Assembly: GCF_002104455.1 (NCBI RefSeq)
Contig: NZ_NBOC01000002.1
Span: 104,369 to 168,368 of the forward strand
DNA: 64,000 bases
Origin: Colwellia chukchiensis
GTDB taxonomy: Bacteria; Pseudomonadota; Gammaproteobacteria; Enterobacterales; Alteromonadaceae
Direction: 5' to 3'
This document shows, in pieces, positions 45,294 through 56,190 of this stretch (the stretch's first letter is position 1; each line of letters starts with the position of its first letter). A program made the translations under genes and the position numbers. Under the pieces are notes generated by a model, which did no database searches, was not told the origin of the DNA, and saw only the letters and a program-made list of their open reading frames with translations.

Positions 45294-46259
45294 CTAGTCA
45301 AGGTCTGTATTTAGTGAATAAGGTAAGGGCATTAAGGTTAATGCCTGCTGTTGGTTTTTAATTCGCAGTTCCGTGTTTTCGTCAATATCATTGGCTAACA
45401 CAGCTTGCAAATAACACTGCTTATTATCGGCATGATAAGCTGCTAATACGTCGCCAGCTTTGCGCCAGTTTTCACCAAGTTTTTTCTCAATAATATCACC
45501 GACTTTCGCTGAGCTGTCTGCGCCAGAGAGTGCGAAAAGTGCACGTTTGTTTTTGCCTAAATATTGCATACGGGCGACCGTTTCTTGCCCTAAGTAACAG
45601 CCTTTAGTAAAGCTAATACCTTTGATAGCTTGTAGATTGAGCATTTGCGGCACATATTCGGCAATATAAGGGGCTTTGAGCATAGGAAAACCATCGGCTA
45701 TTTCCATCATGTCCCACACAGGTTGGGTAAAAGTAGGAATTGCCGTGGTATTAACGAGCTCAGTGAGTTTTTCACTGTTATCGATAATCAAGTAACGAGC
45801 GATTTTACCGGCAAGATAAATAATGGTGGCCCCGTTATCATGCACCACAGGCGTTTCGCTATCAGGAGTCACTTGAAATAGTGCAGCAATTTTTTCTGCC
45901 GCATTTTGACCTGCAATGGCGAGGTAGGCATTTTCTGTATCTTGTGCTATGTCAACTTTGGCAAAAACGCCAAACTTTTTCAATTCTGCTAGCGAATCAG
46001 CGATTGAACTGCTTGCTTGAATTAAGAAAAATTTTTCTTGACGTTCAATCAAGCGAAATACTGAAAACACTTTACCTTTGGCGTTACAGTGACCCCCAGC
46101 GAGCAGCTTTTGTTGTTTCAAATCCTCTACGTCACACGTTACTTGCCCTTGCAAGTATTTTATTTGCTCTTCACCAGATAAGGTAATTGCGCCTAAGTTA
46201 TCTAACTCTATAGCGAACAGTGCTGGTAATTCATTATAAGCGGGTAAAGCGTTGGTCAT
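45294..46259 (-). CDS. ygfZ: Folate-binding tRNA-modifying protein YgfZ
   Basis: Member of the GcvT-like COG0354 family that supports Fe-S enzymes such as MiaB through folate; 321 residues. The diagnostic motif KGCYLGQE (about 215-222) with its essential cysteine is present, as is the N-terminal LSGEEQIKYLQGQVTCDV. It is divergent from sdhE, an arrangement shared with many gammaproteobacteria. Confidence 0.94.
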   Translation of the reverse strand: MTNALPAYNELPALFAIELDNLGAITLSGEEQIKYLQGQVTCDVEDLKQQKLLAGGHCNAKGKVFSVFRLIERQEKFFLIQASSSIADSLAELKKFGVFAKVDIAQDTENAYLAIAGQNAAEKIAALFQVTPDSETPVVHDNGATIIYLAGKIARYLIIDNSEKLTELVNTTAIPTFTQPVWDMMEIADGFPMLKAPYIAEYVPQMLNLQAIKGISFTKGCYLGQETVARMQYLGKNKRALFALSGADSSAKVGDIIEKKLGENWRKAGDVLAAYHADNKQCYLQAVLANDIDENTELRIKNQQQALTLMPLPYSLNTDLD

Positions 46260-46457
46260 TTTTTATTCTCATCTTGCGGTTATGCTGAAAATATCATTTA
46301 CCTTGGTAAATGAGGACGTTTCTATCAATTTCAAGCTAATGTGCTATTTTTAATAGCACTTAATATGGAGAAAGTGACTAATTTTATCATCAATGCATGG
46401 CTATTGTGACTTGGGCTTTGATAGAATACGCGCAAACTTGATTGATGAGAATTTAGT

Positions 46458-46709
46458 ATGACATTAACGGATAATAAACCGAGATTACGCTGGGCGTGTC
46501 GACGTGGGATGCTAGAGTTAGATGTGCTTTTTTTACCCTTTGTTAATGAAGCCTATGATGACCTATCGGCAAAAGATAAAGCCACGTTTGAACGCTTGTT
46601 AGTTTGCCAAGACCCAGAGTTATTTGCGTGGTTTATGGGACATGAAGTTTGTGAAGATCCAGAGCTCAACGCCATGGTGCAACTTATATTACAACGAGTT
46701 AAAGTATAA
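46458..46709 (+). CDS. sdhE: FAD assembly factor SdhE
   Basis: Small protein promoting covalent flavinylation of succinate dehydrogenase, 83 residues. It has the invariant RGMLELD (RGxxE) motif in LRWACRRGMLELDVLFL and [11 protein letters not shown]. It is divergent from ygfZ and followed by, or overlapping, the ygfX gene. Confidence 0.95.
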   Translation: MTLTDNKPRLRWACRRGMLELDVLFLPFVNEAYDDLSAKDKATFERLLVCQDPELFAWFMGHEVCEDPELNAMVQLILQRVKV

Positions 46710-47166
46710 CATTGAGCTGTCGCCGTCATTGTACTGCGCATTATTTACGCTGTTATTTTATCTGAGCGTCGGTTATTTATGCGTGGCGATCGTGGTTGGT
46801 TTTACATTGTGGTTATTGGTGATTTTTACGCTTCTGTTTTTGGCGTCGGCGCTATTATATCACTATGCAACTAAGCCTGTTCAGCAGCAATGGTTAGCGT
46901 ATTTTTTTAGAAAAAGTGACCTAGCGACTGCAAATTTTCTTTTATCATCGTCAGGTCAATGTCGTTTCAATGAACACCAGCTCGGGCAATTATCAAGAGA
47001 CTCACAGCTTTACTTATGGGGTTATTGGTTAATTTTTCACGTTAATGACAATGCACCTGCCAATAGGTTTATTTTTAAAGATAGCTTAACTGTGCAGGAT
47101 CAGGCGCGGCTAGCACGCGCCATATTGCGCGTACAAACGTCAGTTGATAATTCGTGTTTAAGTTAA
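46642..47166 (+). CDS. YgfX (CptA)-like membrane protein
   Basis: Frame of up to 180 residues with two membrane helices ([19 protein letters not shown] and [19 protein letters not shown]) followed by a small soluble beta domain, the layout of YgfX, which neighbours SdhE in most gammaproteobacteria. The start is uncertain: the frame opens at TTG 46624 or ATG 46642, which would overlap sdhE by 60-80 bases. The family-like part begins only near 46700 ([10 protein letters not shown]), so a non-standard start near the sdhE stop is possible. It ends four bases into nadB, which is convergent. Confidence 0.7.
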   Translation: MKFVKIQSSTPWCNLYYNELKYNIELSPSLYCALFTLLFYLSVGYLCVAIVVGFTLWLLVIFTLLFLASALLYHYATKPVQQQWLAYFFRKSDLATANFLLSSSGQCRFNEHQLGQLSRDSQLYLWGYWLIFHVNDNAPANRFIFKDSLTVQDQARLARAILRVQTSVDNSCLS

Positions 47167-48752
47167 GGTGTCAGCACTGTAATTTCAGTAGCGCTGTTTT
47201 GCTCTGGATAATCTAAAGTATAGTGTAAGCCTCGACTCTCTTTGCGCAACAGTGCCGAGCGTATGATTAATTCAGCCACTTGCACTAAGTTTCTTAACTC
47301 TAAAAGGTTATTACTGACTCTAAAGTGACGGTAATATTCATTAATTTCACTTTGTAGTAGTTCGACTCGATGTAACGCGCGCTCCAGCCGTTTGGTGGTT
47401 CGCACTATGCCTACATAATCCCACATAAACAGCCGTAATTCATGCCAGTTATGTTGAATAACCACTTCTTCATCTGAATCAGTAACGCGGCTTTCATCCC
47501 AAGGCGGTAAGTCGATATTAGGTTGTTGAAAATCTAGAGTTTGTTCAATATCTAGTGCCGCTGCACGGGCAAAAACCAAGCATTCTAATAATGAGTTACT
47601 GGCCATGCGATTAGCACCATGCAAGCCAGTATAAGCGACTTCGCCAATGGCATATAAATTATTGATGTCGGTTTTACCCTGTTTATTAATCATCACGCCG
47701 CCGCAAGTGTAATGGGCAGCGGGGACAACGGGCATAGGTTGCTTGGTAATGTCGATACCTAAGGCTAAGGTACGTTCGTAAATGGTGGGAAAATGTTGTT
47801 TGATAAAGTCGCTAGATTTATGGCTGATATCTAAATACATGCAATCAGCGCCTAAGCGTTTCATTTCAAAGTCAATGGCACGCGCAACTATGTCTCTGGG
47901 TGCAAGTTCAGCGCGTTCATCAAATTTGGGCATAAAGCGACTGCCGTCAGGACGCCTTAAAATAGCGCCTTCACCCCGAAGTGCTTCGGTTAATAAAAAT
48001 GTGCCAGCTTCAGGGTGAAATAAACAGGTAGGGTGAAACTGATTAAATTCCATGTTAGCCACACGACAGCCTGCTCGCCAAGCCATAGCAATACCATCGC
48101 CACTGGCAACATCTGGATTAGAAGTGTATTGATAAACTTTGCTGGCACCACCGGTTGCTAAAATGGTTTTTTTGGCAAATATCCGCTCAACATGCTCGTC
48201 GTTTCGGTTCCAAACATAGGCGCCTAAACAGCTTTTTTTTGTGTCGCTTTCATTACAAACTAAATCAATAGCATTATAACGTTCAAAAATACGAATGCGC
48301 TGGTGATTCTTCACTTGGGAGACGAGCGTGGTTTGAATGGCTTGGCCCGTGGCATCAGCTGAATGTAAAATTCTCCGGTGACTATGACCACCTTCTCGGG
48401 TGAGGTGATAACGAATATCGCCATTCTTTGCTGGCTTATCTTGATCAAAGTGCACGCCTTTATCAATCAGCCACTCTAGGCAGCCTTTAGCATTTTCAGC
48501 GGTATATTGCACTATGGCTTGGTCACATAATCCAGCACCTGCAACTAAAGTATCTGTGACATGTGATGCAACACTATCATTCTCGTCAAACACGGCAGCA
48601 ACCCCACCTTGTGCATAGAATGTTGAGCCATCATTAATTTGTCCCTTGCTCAGAATGATCACATCGGCATTTTTTGCTAAATGTAGCGCAAGTGATAAGC
48701 CCGCAGCACCACTGCCGATAATTAAAACGTCACAATTGTGTTGTTGATTCAT
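47163..48752 (-). CDS. nadB: L-aspartate oxidase
   Basis: FAD enzyme of de novo NAD synthesis oxidising aspartate to iminoaspartate; 529 residues. It begins [20 protein letters not shown] (FAD binding) and has the substrate-loop [35 protein letters not shown] and [16 protein letters not shown]. The NadB position divergent from rpoE is conserved in Enterobacteria, Shewanella and relatives. Confidence 0.96.
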   Translation of the reverse strand: MNQQHNCDVLIIGSGAAGLSLALHLAKNADVIILSKGQINDGSTFYAQGGVAAVFDENDSVASHVTDTLVAGAGLCDQAIVQYTAENAKGCLEWLIDKGVHFDQDKPAKNGDIRYHLTREGGHSHRRILHSADATGQAIQTTLVSQVKNHQRIRIFERYNAIDLVCNESDTKKSCLGAYVWNRNDEHVERIFAKKTILATGGASKVYQYTSNPDVASGDGIAMAWRAGCRVANMEFNQFHPTCLFHPEAGTFLLTEALRGEGAILRRPDGSRFMPKFDERAELAPRDIVARAIDFEMKRLGADCMYLDISHKSSDFIKQHFPTIYERTLALGIDITKQPMPVVPAAHYTCGGVMINKQGKTDINNLYAIGEVAYTGLHGANRMASNSLLECLVFARAAALDIEQTLDFQQPNIDLPPWDESRVTDSDEEVVIQHNWHELRLFMWDYVGIVRTTKRLERALHRVELLQSEINEYYRHFRVSNNLLELRNLVQVAELIIRSALLRKESRGLHYTLDYPEQNSATEITVLTP

Positions 48753-48866
48753 ATAGTCTTGAAATTAAGGTACACTTATAGATAGCACAATATTAGCTTT
48801 TATTGCTGTGACAGAACAGCAGAAAACTATGTTTATAAATAAATTTTAATTTTTTCAATATTTATC

Positions 48867-48894
48867 GAACTTTTTATTGCTAGGCTAGTCCTAC
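48867..48894 (+). promoter_or_regulatory. Candidate sigma-E autoregulatory promoter of rpoE
   Basis: GAACTT (48867-48872), a 16-base spacer and TCCTAC (48889-48894) fit the sigma-E promoter pattern (GAACTT and TCtgA-like). It is 77 bases before rpoE, where autoregulated promoters are found in relatives. Confidence 0.55.
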
Positions 48895-48970
48895 TTGTTG
48901 CGTTTGCCGTGAGCCAGATGTAAATCAGATGTAGATAAGATGAAAATGGTGAGTAGGAGATACGGCTCAA

Positions 48971-49552
48971 ATGAGCGAACAGAACGTTGACCAAAAATTG
49001 GTTGAGCGGGTGCAACGTGGTGATAAAAACGCATATAACCTGCTGGTCATTAAGTATCAACATAAAGTAGCCAATTTGGTTTCACGCTATGTAAAAAACC
49101 ATAGTGATGTGCCCGATATAGTGCAAGAGGCGTTTATCAAGGCGTATCGAGCGTTACCGAACTTTCGAGGTGATAGTGCGTTTTATACTTGGTTGTATCG
49201 TATTGCGGTAAATTGTGCGAAGAATCATTTAGTTGCGGGGGGGCGTAAACCACCCGGGTCGGATATTGAAGTTGAAGATGCTCAGATGTATGATTCTGGC
49301 GATGCATTACGAGAAAATGCCTCACCAGAAAAATTGTTACTCACAGATGAGATAAAGCATGTGGTGTTTAAAACCATTGAGCAATTGCCAGAAGATTTAC
49401 GCACGGCCATTAACTTAAGAGAGCTAGAAGGCTTAAGTTACGAAGAAATAGCTACGGTTATGGATTGTCCTGTAGGTACCGTACGTTCGAGAATATTTAG
49501 GGCACGAGATGCAGTGGACAAAAAGATCAGGCCATTGTTGCAGCAGTCGTAG
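48971..49552 (+). CDS. rpoE: RNA polymerase sigma factor RpoE (sigma-E)
   Basis: ECF sigma factor for envelope stress, 193 residues. Region 2 (NLLVIKYQHKVANLVSRYV, DIVQEAFIKAYRALPNFRG) and region 4 (LPEDLRTAINLRELEGLSYE, GTVRSRIFRARDAV) closely match E. coli RpoE, which begins SEQLTDQVLVERVQKGD. It heads rpoE-rseA-rseB-rseC. Activity should be held by RseA and released by regulated proteolysis when outer-membrane proteins misfold. Confidence 0.97.
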   Translation: MSEQNVDQKLVERVQRGDKNAYNLLVIKYQHKVANLVSRYVKNHSDVPDIVQEAFIKAYRALPNFRGDSAFYTWLYRIAVNCAKNHLVAGGRKPPGSDIEVEDAQMYDSGDALRENASPEKLLLTDEIKHVVFKTIEQLPEDLRTAINLRELEGLSYEEIATVMDCPVGTVRSRIFRARDAVDKKIRPLLQQS

Positions 49553-49602
49553 CTAGTATATTACTTTAGTAATAAATCATGAGTGAGTTTTAAGGTGTCG
49601 TT

Positions 49603-50205
49603 ATGAGTGAAAATAAGTTAGAGACAGTGTCATCGGTAGCTGATAGTTATCAAGCCAATGATGAATTCATTGAGGAATTACTTAATGACGCTCACTTGTC
49701 TGCAACATGGGAACGTTATCATCTTGTCGGCGATGTAATGCGTGGCGAAACGTCAGCCACTATCAACCTTGATATAGCAGCGCAAATTGCTACGGCAATT
49801 GATAAAGAACCCAGTATCGTCGCACCAGTAAGTTCTGCAACCGCGCAACGGCAAGTTAATAAAGTTAAAGCAACCTTGTTACAGTTTACTAAACCTTTTG
49901 CGCAAGTGGCCATTGCGGCCTCAGCGGCTGGATTAATGGTGTTAGGTGTTCAACAAAATAGCACCGATAATGAAACATTATTGCCTGCGACCCAAGTGGT
50001 GAAAACTATGCCGTTAGGTGGTGTTGCTGAGCCGGTGAGTTTGAATTTTCAGCCGGTAAGTCGTACCAGCGAAAAACAAGCATTTATTGCGCAGCAGCGA
50101 CGATTTCAAGCGTTATTGGCAGATCACCAACAACAAATAAAATTAAGCTCTGTTGATAGCAGTACTAGTTCAATACAAAATAAGGCTGAAGATCCAGCTA
50201 AATGA
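49603..50205 (+). CDS. rseA: Anti-sigma-E factor RseA
   Basis: A 200-residue single-pass membrane protein. The N-terminal cytoplasmic domain (NDEFIEELLNDAHLSATWERY, HLVGDVMRGE) binds sigma-E in relatives. One membrane helix lies at about residues 100-118 (FAQVAIAASAAGLMVLGVQ), followed by a Gln/Ser-rich periplasmic tail that would be cut by DegS. It overlaps rseB by four bases. Confidence 0.93.
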   Translation: MSENKLETVSSVADSYQANDEFIEELLNDAHLSATWERYHLVGDVMRGETSATINLDIAAQIATAIDKEPSIVAPVSSATAQRQVNKVKATLLQFTKPFAQVAIAASAAGLMVLGVQQNSTDNETLLPATQVVKTMPLGGVAEPVSLNFQPVSRTSEKQAFIAQQRRFQALLADHQQQIKLSSVDSSTSSIQNKAEDPAK

Positions 50206-51164
50206 AATTAATTCCGAGTTTGTTGCTACTGATCACCGTTAGCACTTCAGTGGCAGCCACTGAAAATGAAAAAGCTGAGCCTTGGCTGGAACGCCTTGCA
50301 CAATCGCTACAATCACTTAACTTTAGTACATCTTTTGTTGTCGTTAAAAATAACCAAGCTGAACCTTATCATTGGTTTCATGGTGTTGATGATAACGGCG
50401 ATGAACTAGAAATATTGTCCTTGTTAAATGGGCCACGTCGAGACGTGCTTCGTAAAAAGAATATTGTTAGTTATATCGAGCCTGAGTTACCACCATACTC
50501 TGTGGTTTCTCAGCAAATCACAGGCCCTATTCCGGCAATATTGCGCGGTGATGTTAACTCACTCGCTCAGACTTATGATTTTATATCGGTTGGACGCAGC
50601 CGTGTATTAGGGCGACCAGCACAATTGATCCGTATAGTGTCAAAAGATCCGCACCGCTATGGTCACTGGTTATGGTTAGACCAAAAAACGGGCATGTTAT
50701 TAAAGTTGGCTTTAGCTAACCGAGCGGGACAACTACTTGAGCAGGTGCAATTTACCCATTTAGACATCACGAAAGAACTCAGTGAAAGTTTACGGCAACT
50801 ACAACAGACGCAGTTGCCAAAAGTGATCGAAATTCCAGAGGGTTATCAAGCGCAATCCCTACAATGGCAGGTTAGCTGGTTACCCGCAGGGTTTACTAAG
50901 GTAAATGCTAATCGCCATCGGATAGCGGCAACGAAAAAGCCAGTAGAGTTTATGTTATTTAACGATGGTTTAGTGGATGTTTCAGTCTATGTTAACCCAA
51001 GTGAAGATCGACAACGTGCAACGGATTATGTGATGGACGGTGCCACGGTTGTTTTGAATCAAGTGGTTAATAGTTTCGAAGTCAGTGTTGTTGGCAAAAT
51101 TCCCGCAAAAACAGCAAAAGTGATTGCTGACTCTGTGGTACTAACCGCCAGTGCAGCCCCATGA
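50202..51164 (+). CDS. rseB: Sigma-E regulatory periplasmic protein RseB
   Basis: Periplasmic protein shielding RseA from DegS and sensing lipopolysaccharide or misfolded lipoproteins; 320 residues. An N-terminal signal peptide (LIPSLLLLITVSTSVAA) precedes the MucB/RseB fold with WLERLAQSLQSLNFSTSFV, GDELEILSLLNGPRRDVLRK and YGHWLWLDQKTGMLLKL. It overlaps rseA and rseC by 4 bases on each side. Confidence 0.95.
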   Translation: MKLIPSLLLLITVSTSVAATENEKAEPWLERLAQSLQSLNFSTSFVVVKNNQAEPYHWFHGVDDNGDELEILSLLNGPRRDVLRKKNIVSYIEPELPPYSVVSQQITGPIPAILRGDVNSLAQTYDFISVGRSRVLGRPAQLIRIVSKDPHRYGHWLWLDQKTGMLLKLALANRAGQLLEQVQFTHLDITKELSESLRQLQQTQLPKVIEIPEGYQAQSLQWQVSWLPAGFTKVNANRHRIAATKKPVEFMLFNDGLVDVSVYVNPSEDRQRATDYVMDGATVVLNQVVNSFEVSVVGKIPAKTAKVIADSVVLTASAAP

Positions 51165-51637
51165 TCGAAGAGCAAGCAACCGTTGTAGCCGTTGACCATG
51201 ATAGGGTGACAGTCACCAGCAAAATAAAATCTGCCTGTAGTGGCTGCCAGCAAGTTGATAACTGTGGCAGTGGCCAAGTAGCCAAAGCTTTTCCACAAAA
51301 AAATTTATCATTAACGCTCAAGTCTTCGCTAGCGCTAAAGCCGGGCGATACTGTGGTGATTGGCTTACAAGAAAGTGCTATGTTACAAGCGGCATGGCAA
51401 GTTTATATATGGCCTTTAATTGGTCTGATATTAGCCTCAGGTATAAGCCAGTGGTTAGTGATTAACGCCATATTTAGCCATGAAGCATTTGCCTTGTTAT
51501 TTGGCGGGCTAGGTGGTGTTGCAGGCTTTTTGTTAGCCAAGCGCCAGCAAATTAGTAGTGCTAATTGTGCCAAGCTAGCGCCAAAAATTGTCCGGCTCGA
51601 AAGCCAATCTATTACGATTGCAGAAATCAACGACTGA
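51161..51637 (+). CDS. rseC: SoxR-reducing/sigma-E regulatory protein RseC
   Basis: Inner-membrane protein of 158 residues with an N-terminal cysteine-rich domain (KSACSGCQQVDNCGSG, about 24-39) and two membrane helices (VYIWPLIGLILASGISQWLV and FALLFGGLGGVAGFLLA). Related proteins modulate sigma-E or, as RsxC-associated factors, reduce SoxR. It ends the rpoE-rseABC operon, overlapping rseB by four bases. Confidence 0.92.
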   Translation: MIEEQATVVAVDHDRVTVTSKIKSACSGCQQVDNCGSGQVAKAFPQKNLSLTLKSSLALKPGDTVVIGLQESAMLQAAWQVYIWPLIGLILASGISQWLVINAIFSHEAFALLFGGLGGVAGFLLAKRQQISSANCAKLAPKIVRLESQSITIAEIND

Positions 51638-51726
51638 AAGCGCACATAAAGATAGCCCCAGCGCGCTAAATTAGCTAAAATCTCGCCATTATAGAATTAA
51701 CCACAAGCTTATTTGACTGCCTATTT

Positions 51727-53517
51727 ATGAAACATATTCGAAATTTTTCTATTATTGCCCATATTGATCACGGTAAATCGACGTTATCGGATCGCCTAAT
51801 TCAACACTGTGGTGGTCTGCAAGAGCGTGAGATGGAAGCCCAAGTACTTGATTCTATGGATATCGAGCGCGAGCGTGGCATTACCATCAAAGCGCAAAGT
51901 GTCACCTTAGACTATCAAGCGAAAGATGGCGAGGTATACCAATTAAACTTCATCGATACACCTGGACATGTTGACTTTTCTTATGAAGTTTCTCGTTCAC
52001 TTGCCTCTTGTGAAGGCGCCTTGCTGGTGGTTGATGCTGGCCAAGGTGTTGAGGCGCAAACCGTGGCAAACTGTTACACCGCGATTGAAATGGACTTAGA
52101 AGTCATTCCCATTTTAAATAAAATAGACTTGCCACAAGCGGATCCTGAGCGTGTCAGCGAGGAAATTGAAGACATTATTGGTATTGATGCCACCGGAGCC
52201 GTGACCTGCTCTGCGAAAACCGGTTTAGGTATTGATGATGTATTAGAGACTATTGTTGAAAATATTCCTGCGCCAGAAGGTGACCCTGATGCACCGTTAC
52301 AGGCGCTAATCATAGATTCATGGTTTGATAATTACCAAGGCGTTGTGTCATTGGTGCGTATCATGAATGGCGAAGTGAAAAAAGGCGATAAAATGGTGGT
52401 AATGTCGACCGGACAAAGCCACATCATTGACAAAGTGGGTATTTTTACCCCCAAGCAAACCGATACCGGAATACTCAAAACCGGCGAAGTTGGCTTTATT
52501 ATCGCCGGTATTAAAGAAATACACGGTGCCCCTGTCGGTGATACCATTACTATCTTGAAAAAAGAAGCGCCCCAGGCATTACCTGGCTTTAAAAAAGTAC
52601 AACCACAAGTGTATGCTGGCGTTTTCCCCATCAGTTCAGATGACTATGAAAACTTTCGCGAAGCGCTAAACAAACTCAGCCTAAATGATGCTTCATTATT
52701 TTTTGAACCAGAGAACTCCTCGGCACTAGGTTTTGGTTTCCGTATTGGCTTTTTAGGTATGTTACACATGGAGATCATTCAAGAGCGCTTGGCGCGTGAA
52801 TATGATCTCGACTTGATCACCACAGCACCAACCGTAAATTATGAAATTGCCTGTACTAATGGCGACTTACTCTCGATTGATAATCCAAGCGATTTACCCG
52901 CCATTAATAACATTGATGAGATCCGTGAGCCGATAGTACAAGCGAATATTTTAGTGCCGCAAGAGCATTTAGGTAATGTCATTACCTTATGCATAGAAAA
53001 ACGTGGTGTACAAAAAGATATTATCTATCATGGTAAACAAGTGGCGGTCACTTATGAGTTACCTATGGCAGAAGTGGTGATGGACTTTTTTGATAAGTTA
53101 AAGTCAACCAGTCGTGGTTATGCCTCACTTGATTATCACTTTGTACGCTTTGAAGCGGCAGATATGGTGCGGGTGGATGTTATGATTAATGGTGATCGTG
53201 TTGATGCCTTAGCCATGATCACACATCGCTCTAATTCTGTGTCTCGTGGCCGCATGTTGGTGGAGAAATTGAAAGAGCTTATTCACCGTCAAATGTTTGA
53301 TATCGCCATTCAAGCGGCGATAGGTAACAATGTTATCGCGCGTACTACAGTGAAACAATTGCGGAAAAACGTGACCGCTAAATGTTACGGTGGCGATATT
53401 TCGCGTAAGAAAAAGCTGCTACAAAAACAAAAAGAAGGTAAGAAGCGCATGAAACAAGTGGGTAACGTTGAAGTACCACAAGAAGCGTTTTTAGCTGTGT
53501 TAAAACTGGACAAATAA
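51727..53517 (+). CDS. lepA: Elongation factor 4 (LepA)
   Basis: Ribosomal GTPase of 596 residues acting in translation and ribosome assembly. The G domain begins with [17 protein letters not shown] and has [11 protein letters not shown] and NKIDL. Domains II, III and V follow, with the LepA-specific C-terminal domain ([20 protein letters not shown]) near the end. lepB follows after 43 bases; lepA-lepB-rnc-era-recO-pdxJ-acpS is the classical order. Confidence 0.97.
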   Translation: MKHIRNFSIIAHIDHGKSTLSDRLIQHCGGLQEREMEAQVLDSMDIERERGITIKAQSVTLDYQAKDGEVYQLNFIDTPGHVDFSYEVSRSLASCEGALLVVDAGQGVEAQTVANCYTAIEMDLEVIPILNKIDLPQADPERVSEEIEDIIGIDATGAVTCSAKTGLGIDDVLETIVENIPAPEGDPDAPLQALIIDSWFDNYQGVVSLVRIMNGEVKKGDKMVVMSTGQSHIIDKVGIFTPKQTDTGILKTGEVGFIIAGIKEIHGAPVGDTITILKKEAPQALPGFKKVQPQVYAGVFPISSDDYENFREALNKLSLNDASLFFEPENSSALGFGFRIGFLGMLHMEIIQERLAREYDLDLITTAPTVNYEIACTNGDLLSIDNPSDLPAINNIDEIREPIVQANILVPQEHLGNVITLCIEKRGVQKDIIYHGKQVAVTYELPMAEVVMDFFDKLKSTSRGYASLDYHFVRFEAADMVRVDVMINGDRVDALAMITHRSNSVSRGRMLVEKLKELIHRQMFDIAIQAAIGNNVIARTTVKQLRKNVTAKCYGGDISRKKKLLQKQKEGKKRMKQVGNVEVPQEAFLAVLKLDK

Positions 53518-53560
53518 CGTAGTTAACTTCTTACTAAACTGAGAACAAAATAGGAATAAA

Positions 53561-54481
53561 ATGGCAGTTTACTTTTCAATATTTTTAGTCATAGTGACCC
53601 TAGTTACGGGTATTATTTGGCTAGCAGATAAATTTTATCTAGCACCGCAACGACAACGTAAAGTAGCCGATGCACAAGCGCAATGCGAGCAACCACTTAG
53701 TGAGGAAGCGACAGCTAAATTAGCTGAGCCCAATGCACTGGTTGATACCTCAGTACAAATTTTTCCAGTGATAGCATTTGTACTTGTGCTGCGCTCGTTT
53801 ATCTATGAGCCTTTTCAAATACCGTCTGGTTCAATGATGCCAACCTTATTGGATGGTGATTTTATTTTGGTGAATAAGTTTAATTATGGCCTGCGTGATC
53901 CTGTCGCACGGAAGAAGTTTCTGGAAGTGGGTTTACCAGAGCGTGGCGATATCGTGGTTTTTAAATACCCACTTGAGCCACAAATAGACTATATTAAACG
54001 TGTAATAGGCTTACCGGGCGATAGGGTGATATATAAAAATAAAATTTTATATATCAAGCGTGCCTGTCAGGCCACAGATGAGCAATGTCCTGATTTTGAA
54101 CAAGTGCCACAAGACTTTAAAAACAAAGATGATTATTTTGATAATGGTATGCCGTTATCTCGTTACAGTTCAACGCTGGGTGGTAAGCAGCACGACTTTT
54201 TAGTGAACGAGCAGGTACTGCCTAGAACACGCCATTACTATAAACAAGCGGGTAGTCAAGCCAATGAATTTGTTGTGCCAAAAGGCCAGTACTTTGTTAT
54301 GGGTGATAATCGAGACAATAGTTTAGATGGTCGATTTTGGGGCTTTGTACCAGAAGAAAATTTAGTAGGGCAAGCGGTCGCTATTTGGATGAGTTTTGAT
54401 TTTGAACGTGGCGAAGACAGTTTATTACCCAGTTGGGTGCCGACAGGCGTTAGGTTTTCTCGCATTGGTGGAATAGAATAA
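53561..54481 (+). CDS. lepB: Signal peptidase I
   Basis: Inner-membrane serine protease that removes Sec and Tat signal peptides; 306 residues. Two membrane segments (about 4-22 and 65-82) precede the catalytic domain with the nucleophile Ser91 in [14 protein letters not shown], the general-base Lys in [13 protein letters not shown] (about 147) and [15 protein letters not shown]. It is between lepA and rnc. Confidence 0.96.
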   Translation: MAVYFSIFLVIVTLVTGIIWLADKFYLAPQRQRKVADAQAQCEQPLSEEATAKLAEPNALVDTSVQIFPVIAFVLVLRSFIYEPFQIPSGSMMPTLLDGDFILVNKFNYGLRDPVARKKFLEVGLPERGDIVVFKYPLEPQIDYIKRVIGLPGDRVIYKNKILYIKRACQATDEQCPDFEQVPQDFKNKDDYFDNGMPLSRYSSTLGGKQHDFLVNEQVLPRTRHYYKQAGSQANEFVVPKGQYFVMGDNRDNSLDGRFWGFVPEENLVGQAVAIWMSFDFERGEDSLLPSWVPTGVRFSRIGGIE

Positions 54482-54483
54482 CC

Positions 54484-55173
54484 GTGCTACATAATCCTAG
54501 CGCTATTGCGCGACTTTCAAAAAAAATAGGTTATCGGTTTAACGATCCTCAGTTGTTAATGCAAGCTCTGACCCACAGAAGTGCCAAGGGAGCGCATAAT
54601 GAACGACTAGAGTTTTTAGGTGATTCGATTTTAGGCTTTGTCATTGCAGAGTCTTTATATCAAAAGTTTCCTAAGCAAGCAGAAGGTGACTTAACCCGTA
54701 TGCGCTCGAGTTTAGTTAAAGGTGTGACATTAGCAGAGCTTGGGCGAAGCTTTGATTTAGGGCAATACTTAATACTAGGGCCAGGTGAATTAAAAAGCGG
54801 CGGACATCGACGTGACTCTATCCTAGAAGATGCGGTAGAAGCAATAATTGGTGCGGTTTATTTAGACGCAGACTTAGCAACCTGTCAGCGCTTGATCTTG
54901 AGTTGGTTTGAGCAGCGCTTAGCGAAAATTAAGCCAGGCAATGAGCAAAAAGACCCGAAAACTCGCTTACAAGAGTATTTACAAGGACGCAAAATAGCCC
55001 TACCTAAGTATGAAGTCATCAATACCACAGGGCAATCACACAACCAGCAATTTACTGTTTGTTGTACCACCAGCGTGCTTGAGCAAGCAGTGATCACCAA
55101 AGGTAGTAGTCGGCGTAAAGCAGAGCAAGCAGCTGCGTTGCAGGTTTTAGCATTAATCGAGCAAACAACATAG
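54484..55173 (+). CDS. rnc: Ribonuclease III
   Basis: Double-strand RNA endonuclease for rRNA and mRNA processing; 229 residues. The RNase III signature [17 protein letters not shown] carries metal-binding carboxylates (residues about 40-50), with [17 protein letters not shown] further on. A C-terminal dsRNA-binding domain ([29 protein letters not shown]) completes it. The start is GTG, two bases after lepB. Confidence 0.96.
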   Translation: MLHNPSAIARLSKKIGYRFNDPQLLMQALTHRSAKGAHNERLEFLGDSILGFVIAESLYQKFPKQAEGDLTRMRSSLVKGVTLAELGRSFDLGQYLILGPGELKSGGHRRDSILEDAVEAIIGAVYLDADLATCQRLILSWFEQRLAKIKPGNEQKDPKTRLQEYLQGRKIALPKYEVINTTGQSHNQQFTVCCTTSVLEQAVITKGSSRRKAEQAAALQVLALIEQTT

Positions 55174-55204
55174 CTTGCCCGACCAATAAGTTGAACTTAA
55201 CATC

Positions 55205-56116
55205 ATGACAACAGAACAAAAGCATTGCGGCCTTATTGCCATCGTTGGTCGACCCAACGTGGGTAAGTCGACACTATTAAACAGCTTACTTGGCCAAAAA
55301 GTCAGTATCACATCGCGTAAACCACAAACGACACGTCATCGGATACTAGGTATTTTAAGCGAAGATCATCATCAAGCGGTCCTTGTTGACACTCCAGGTT
55401 TACATAGTGAGGAAAAACGCGCTATCAACCGTTTAATGAATCGGGCGGCCAGCAGCACGTTAGCCGAAGTGGAGATGATTGTATTTCTTGTCGAAGGCAC
55501 CCACTGGACGAGCGATGATGAAATGGTGTTAGCAAAAATTAAAGCAAGCTCAGCGCCTTGTGTTTTAGCGGTTAATAAAATTGATAATATTCAAGATAGA
55601 GACAGTTTGCTACCGCATTTACAAAAGCTTGGGGCAAAACACGACTTTGCCGATATCGTGCCGATTTCCGCCAGCAAAGGCGATAACATCAGCACCATTA
55701 AAAAGCTTTGCTTTCAGGCATTGCCCGCCGGAGAGTTTTGGTTTCCAGAAGACTATATTACCGATCGCTCAAGCCGGTTTATGGCCTCAGAAATTATGCG
55801 TGAAAAACTGATCCGTTTTACCGGTGACGAACTGCCTTATTCAACAACTGTAGAAATAGAACAATTTAAGCTGGATGAAAAAGGTATTTTGCATATAAAT
55901 GCGTTAGTGTTAGTGGAGCGAAGTAGTCAAAAACGCATGATCATAGGTAATAAAGGTGAAAAGTTAAAAGTTATCGGCCAAGAGGCGCGACGAGACATGG
56001 AAAACTTATTTGAGCGCAAGGTGTTTTTAGAAACTTGGGTGAAAGTTAAATCAGGTTGGGCTGATGACGAAAGAGCCTTAAGAAGTTTAGGCTATGGTGA
56101 TGACTACTCGGGGTAA
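55205..56116 (+). CDS. era: GTPase Era
   Basis: Ras-like GTPase with KH domain that binds 16S rRNA 3' end during 30S maturation; 303 residues. [29 protein letters not shown] and NKID are the GTP-binding motifs. The KH domain has the typical [19 protein letters not shown] segment. The gene lies 31 bases after rnc. Confidence 0.97.
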   Translation: MTTEQKHCGLIAIVGRPNVGKSTLLNSLLGQKVSITSRKPQTTRHRILGILSEDHHQAVLVDTPGLHSEEKRAINRLMNRAASSTLAEVEMIVFLVEGTHWTSDDEMVLAKIKASSAPCVLAVNKIDNIQDRDSLLPHLQKLGAKHDFADIVPISASKGDNISTIKKLCFQALPAGEFWFPEDYITDRSSRFMASEIMREKLIRFTGDELPYSTTVEIEQFKLDEKGILHINALVLVERSSQKRMIIGNKGEKLKVIGQEARRDMENLFERKVFLETWVKVKSGWADDERALRSLGYGDDYSG

Positions 56117-56190
56117 TTTTATCGGCGGCGGTGCAGCGTGTTAGCCTACTACCTATGAATTAACGCGAGATAGTGTATTTGGAAATTGCA

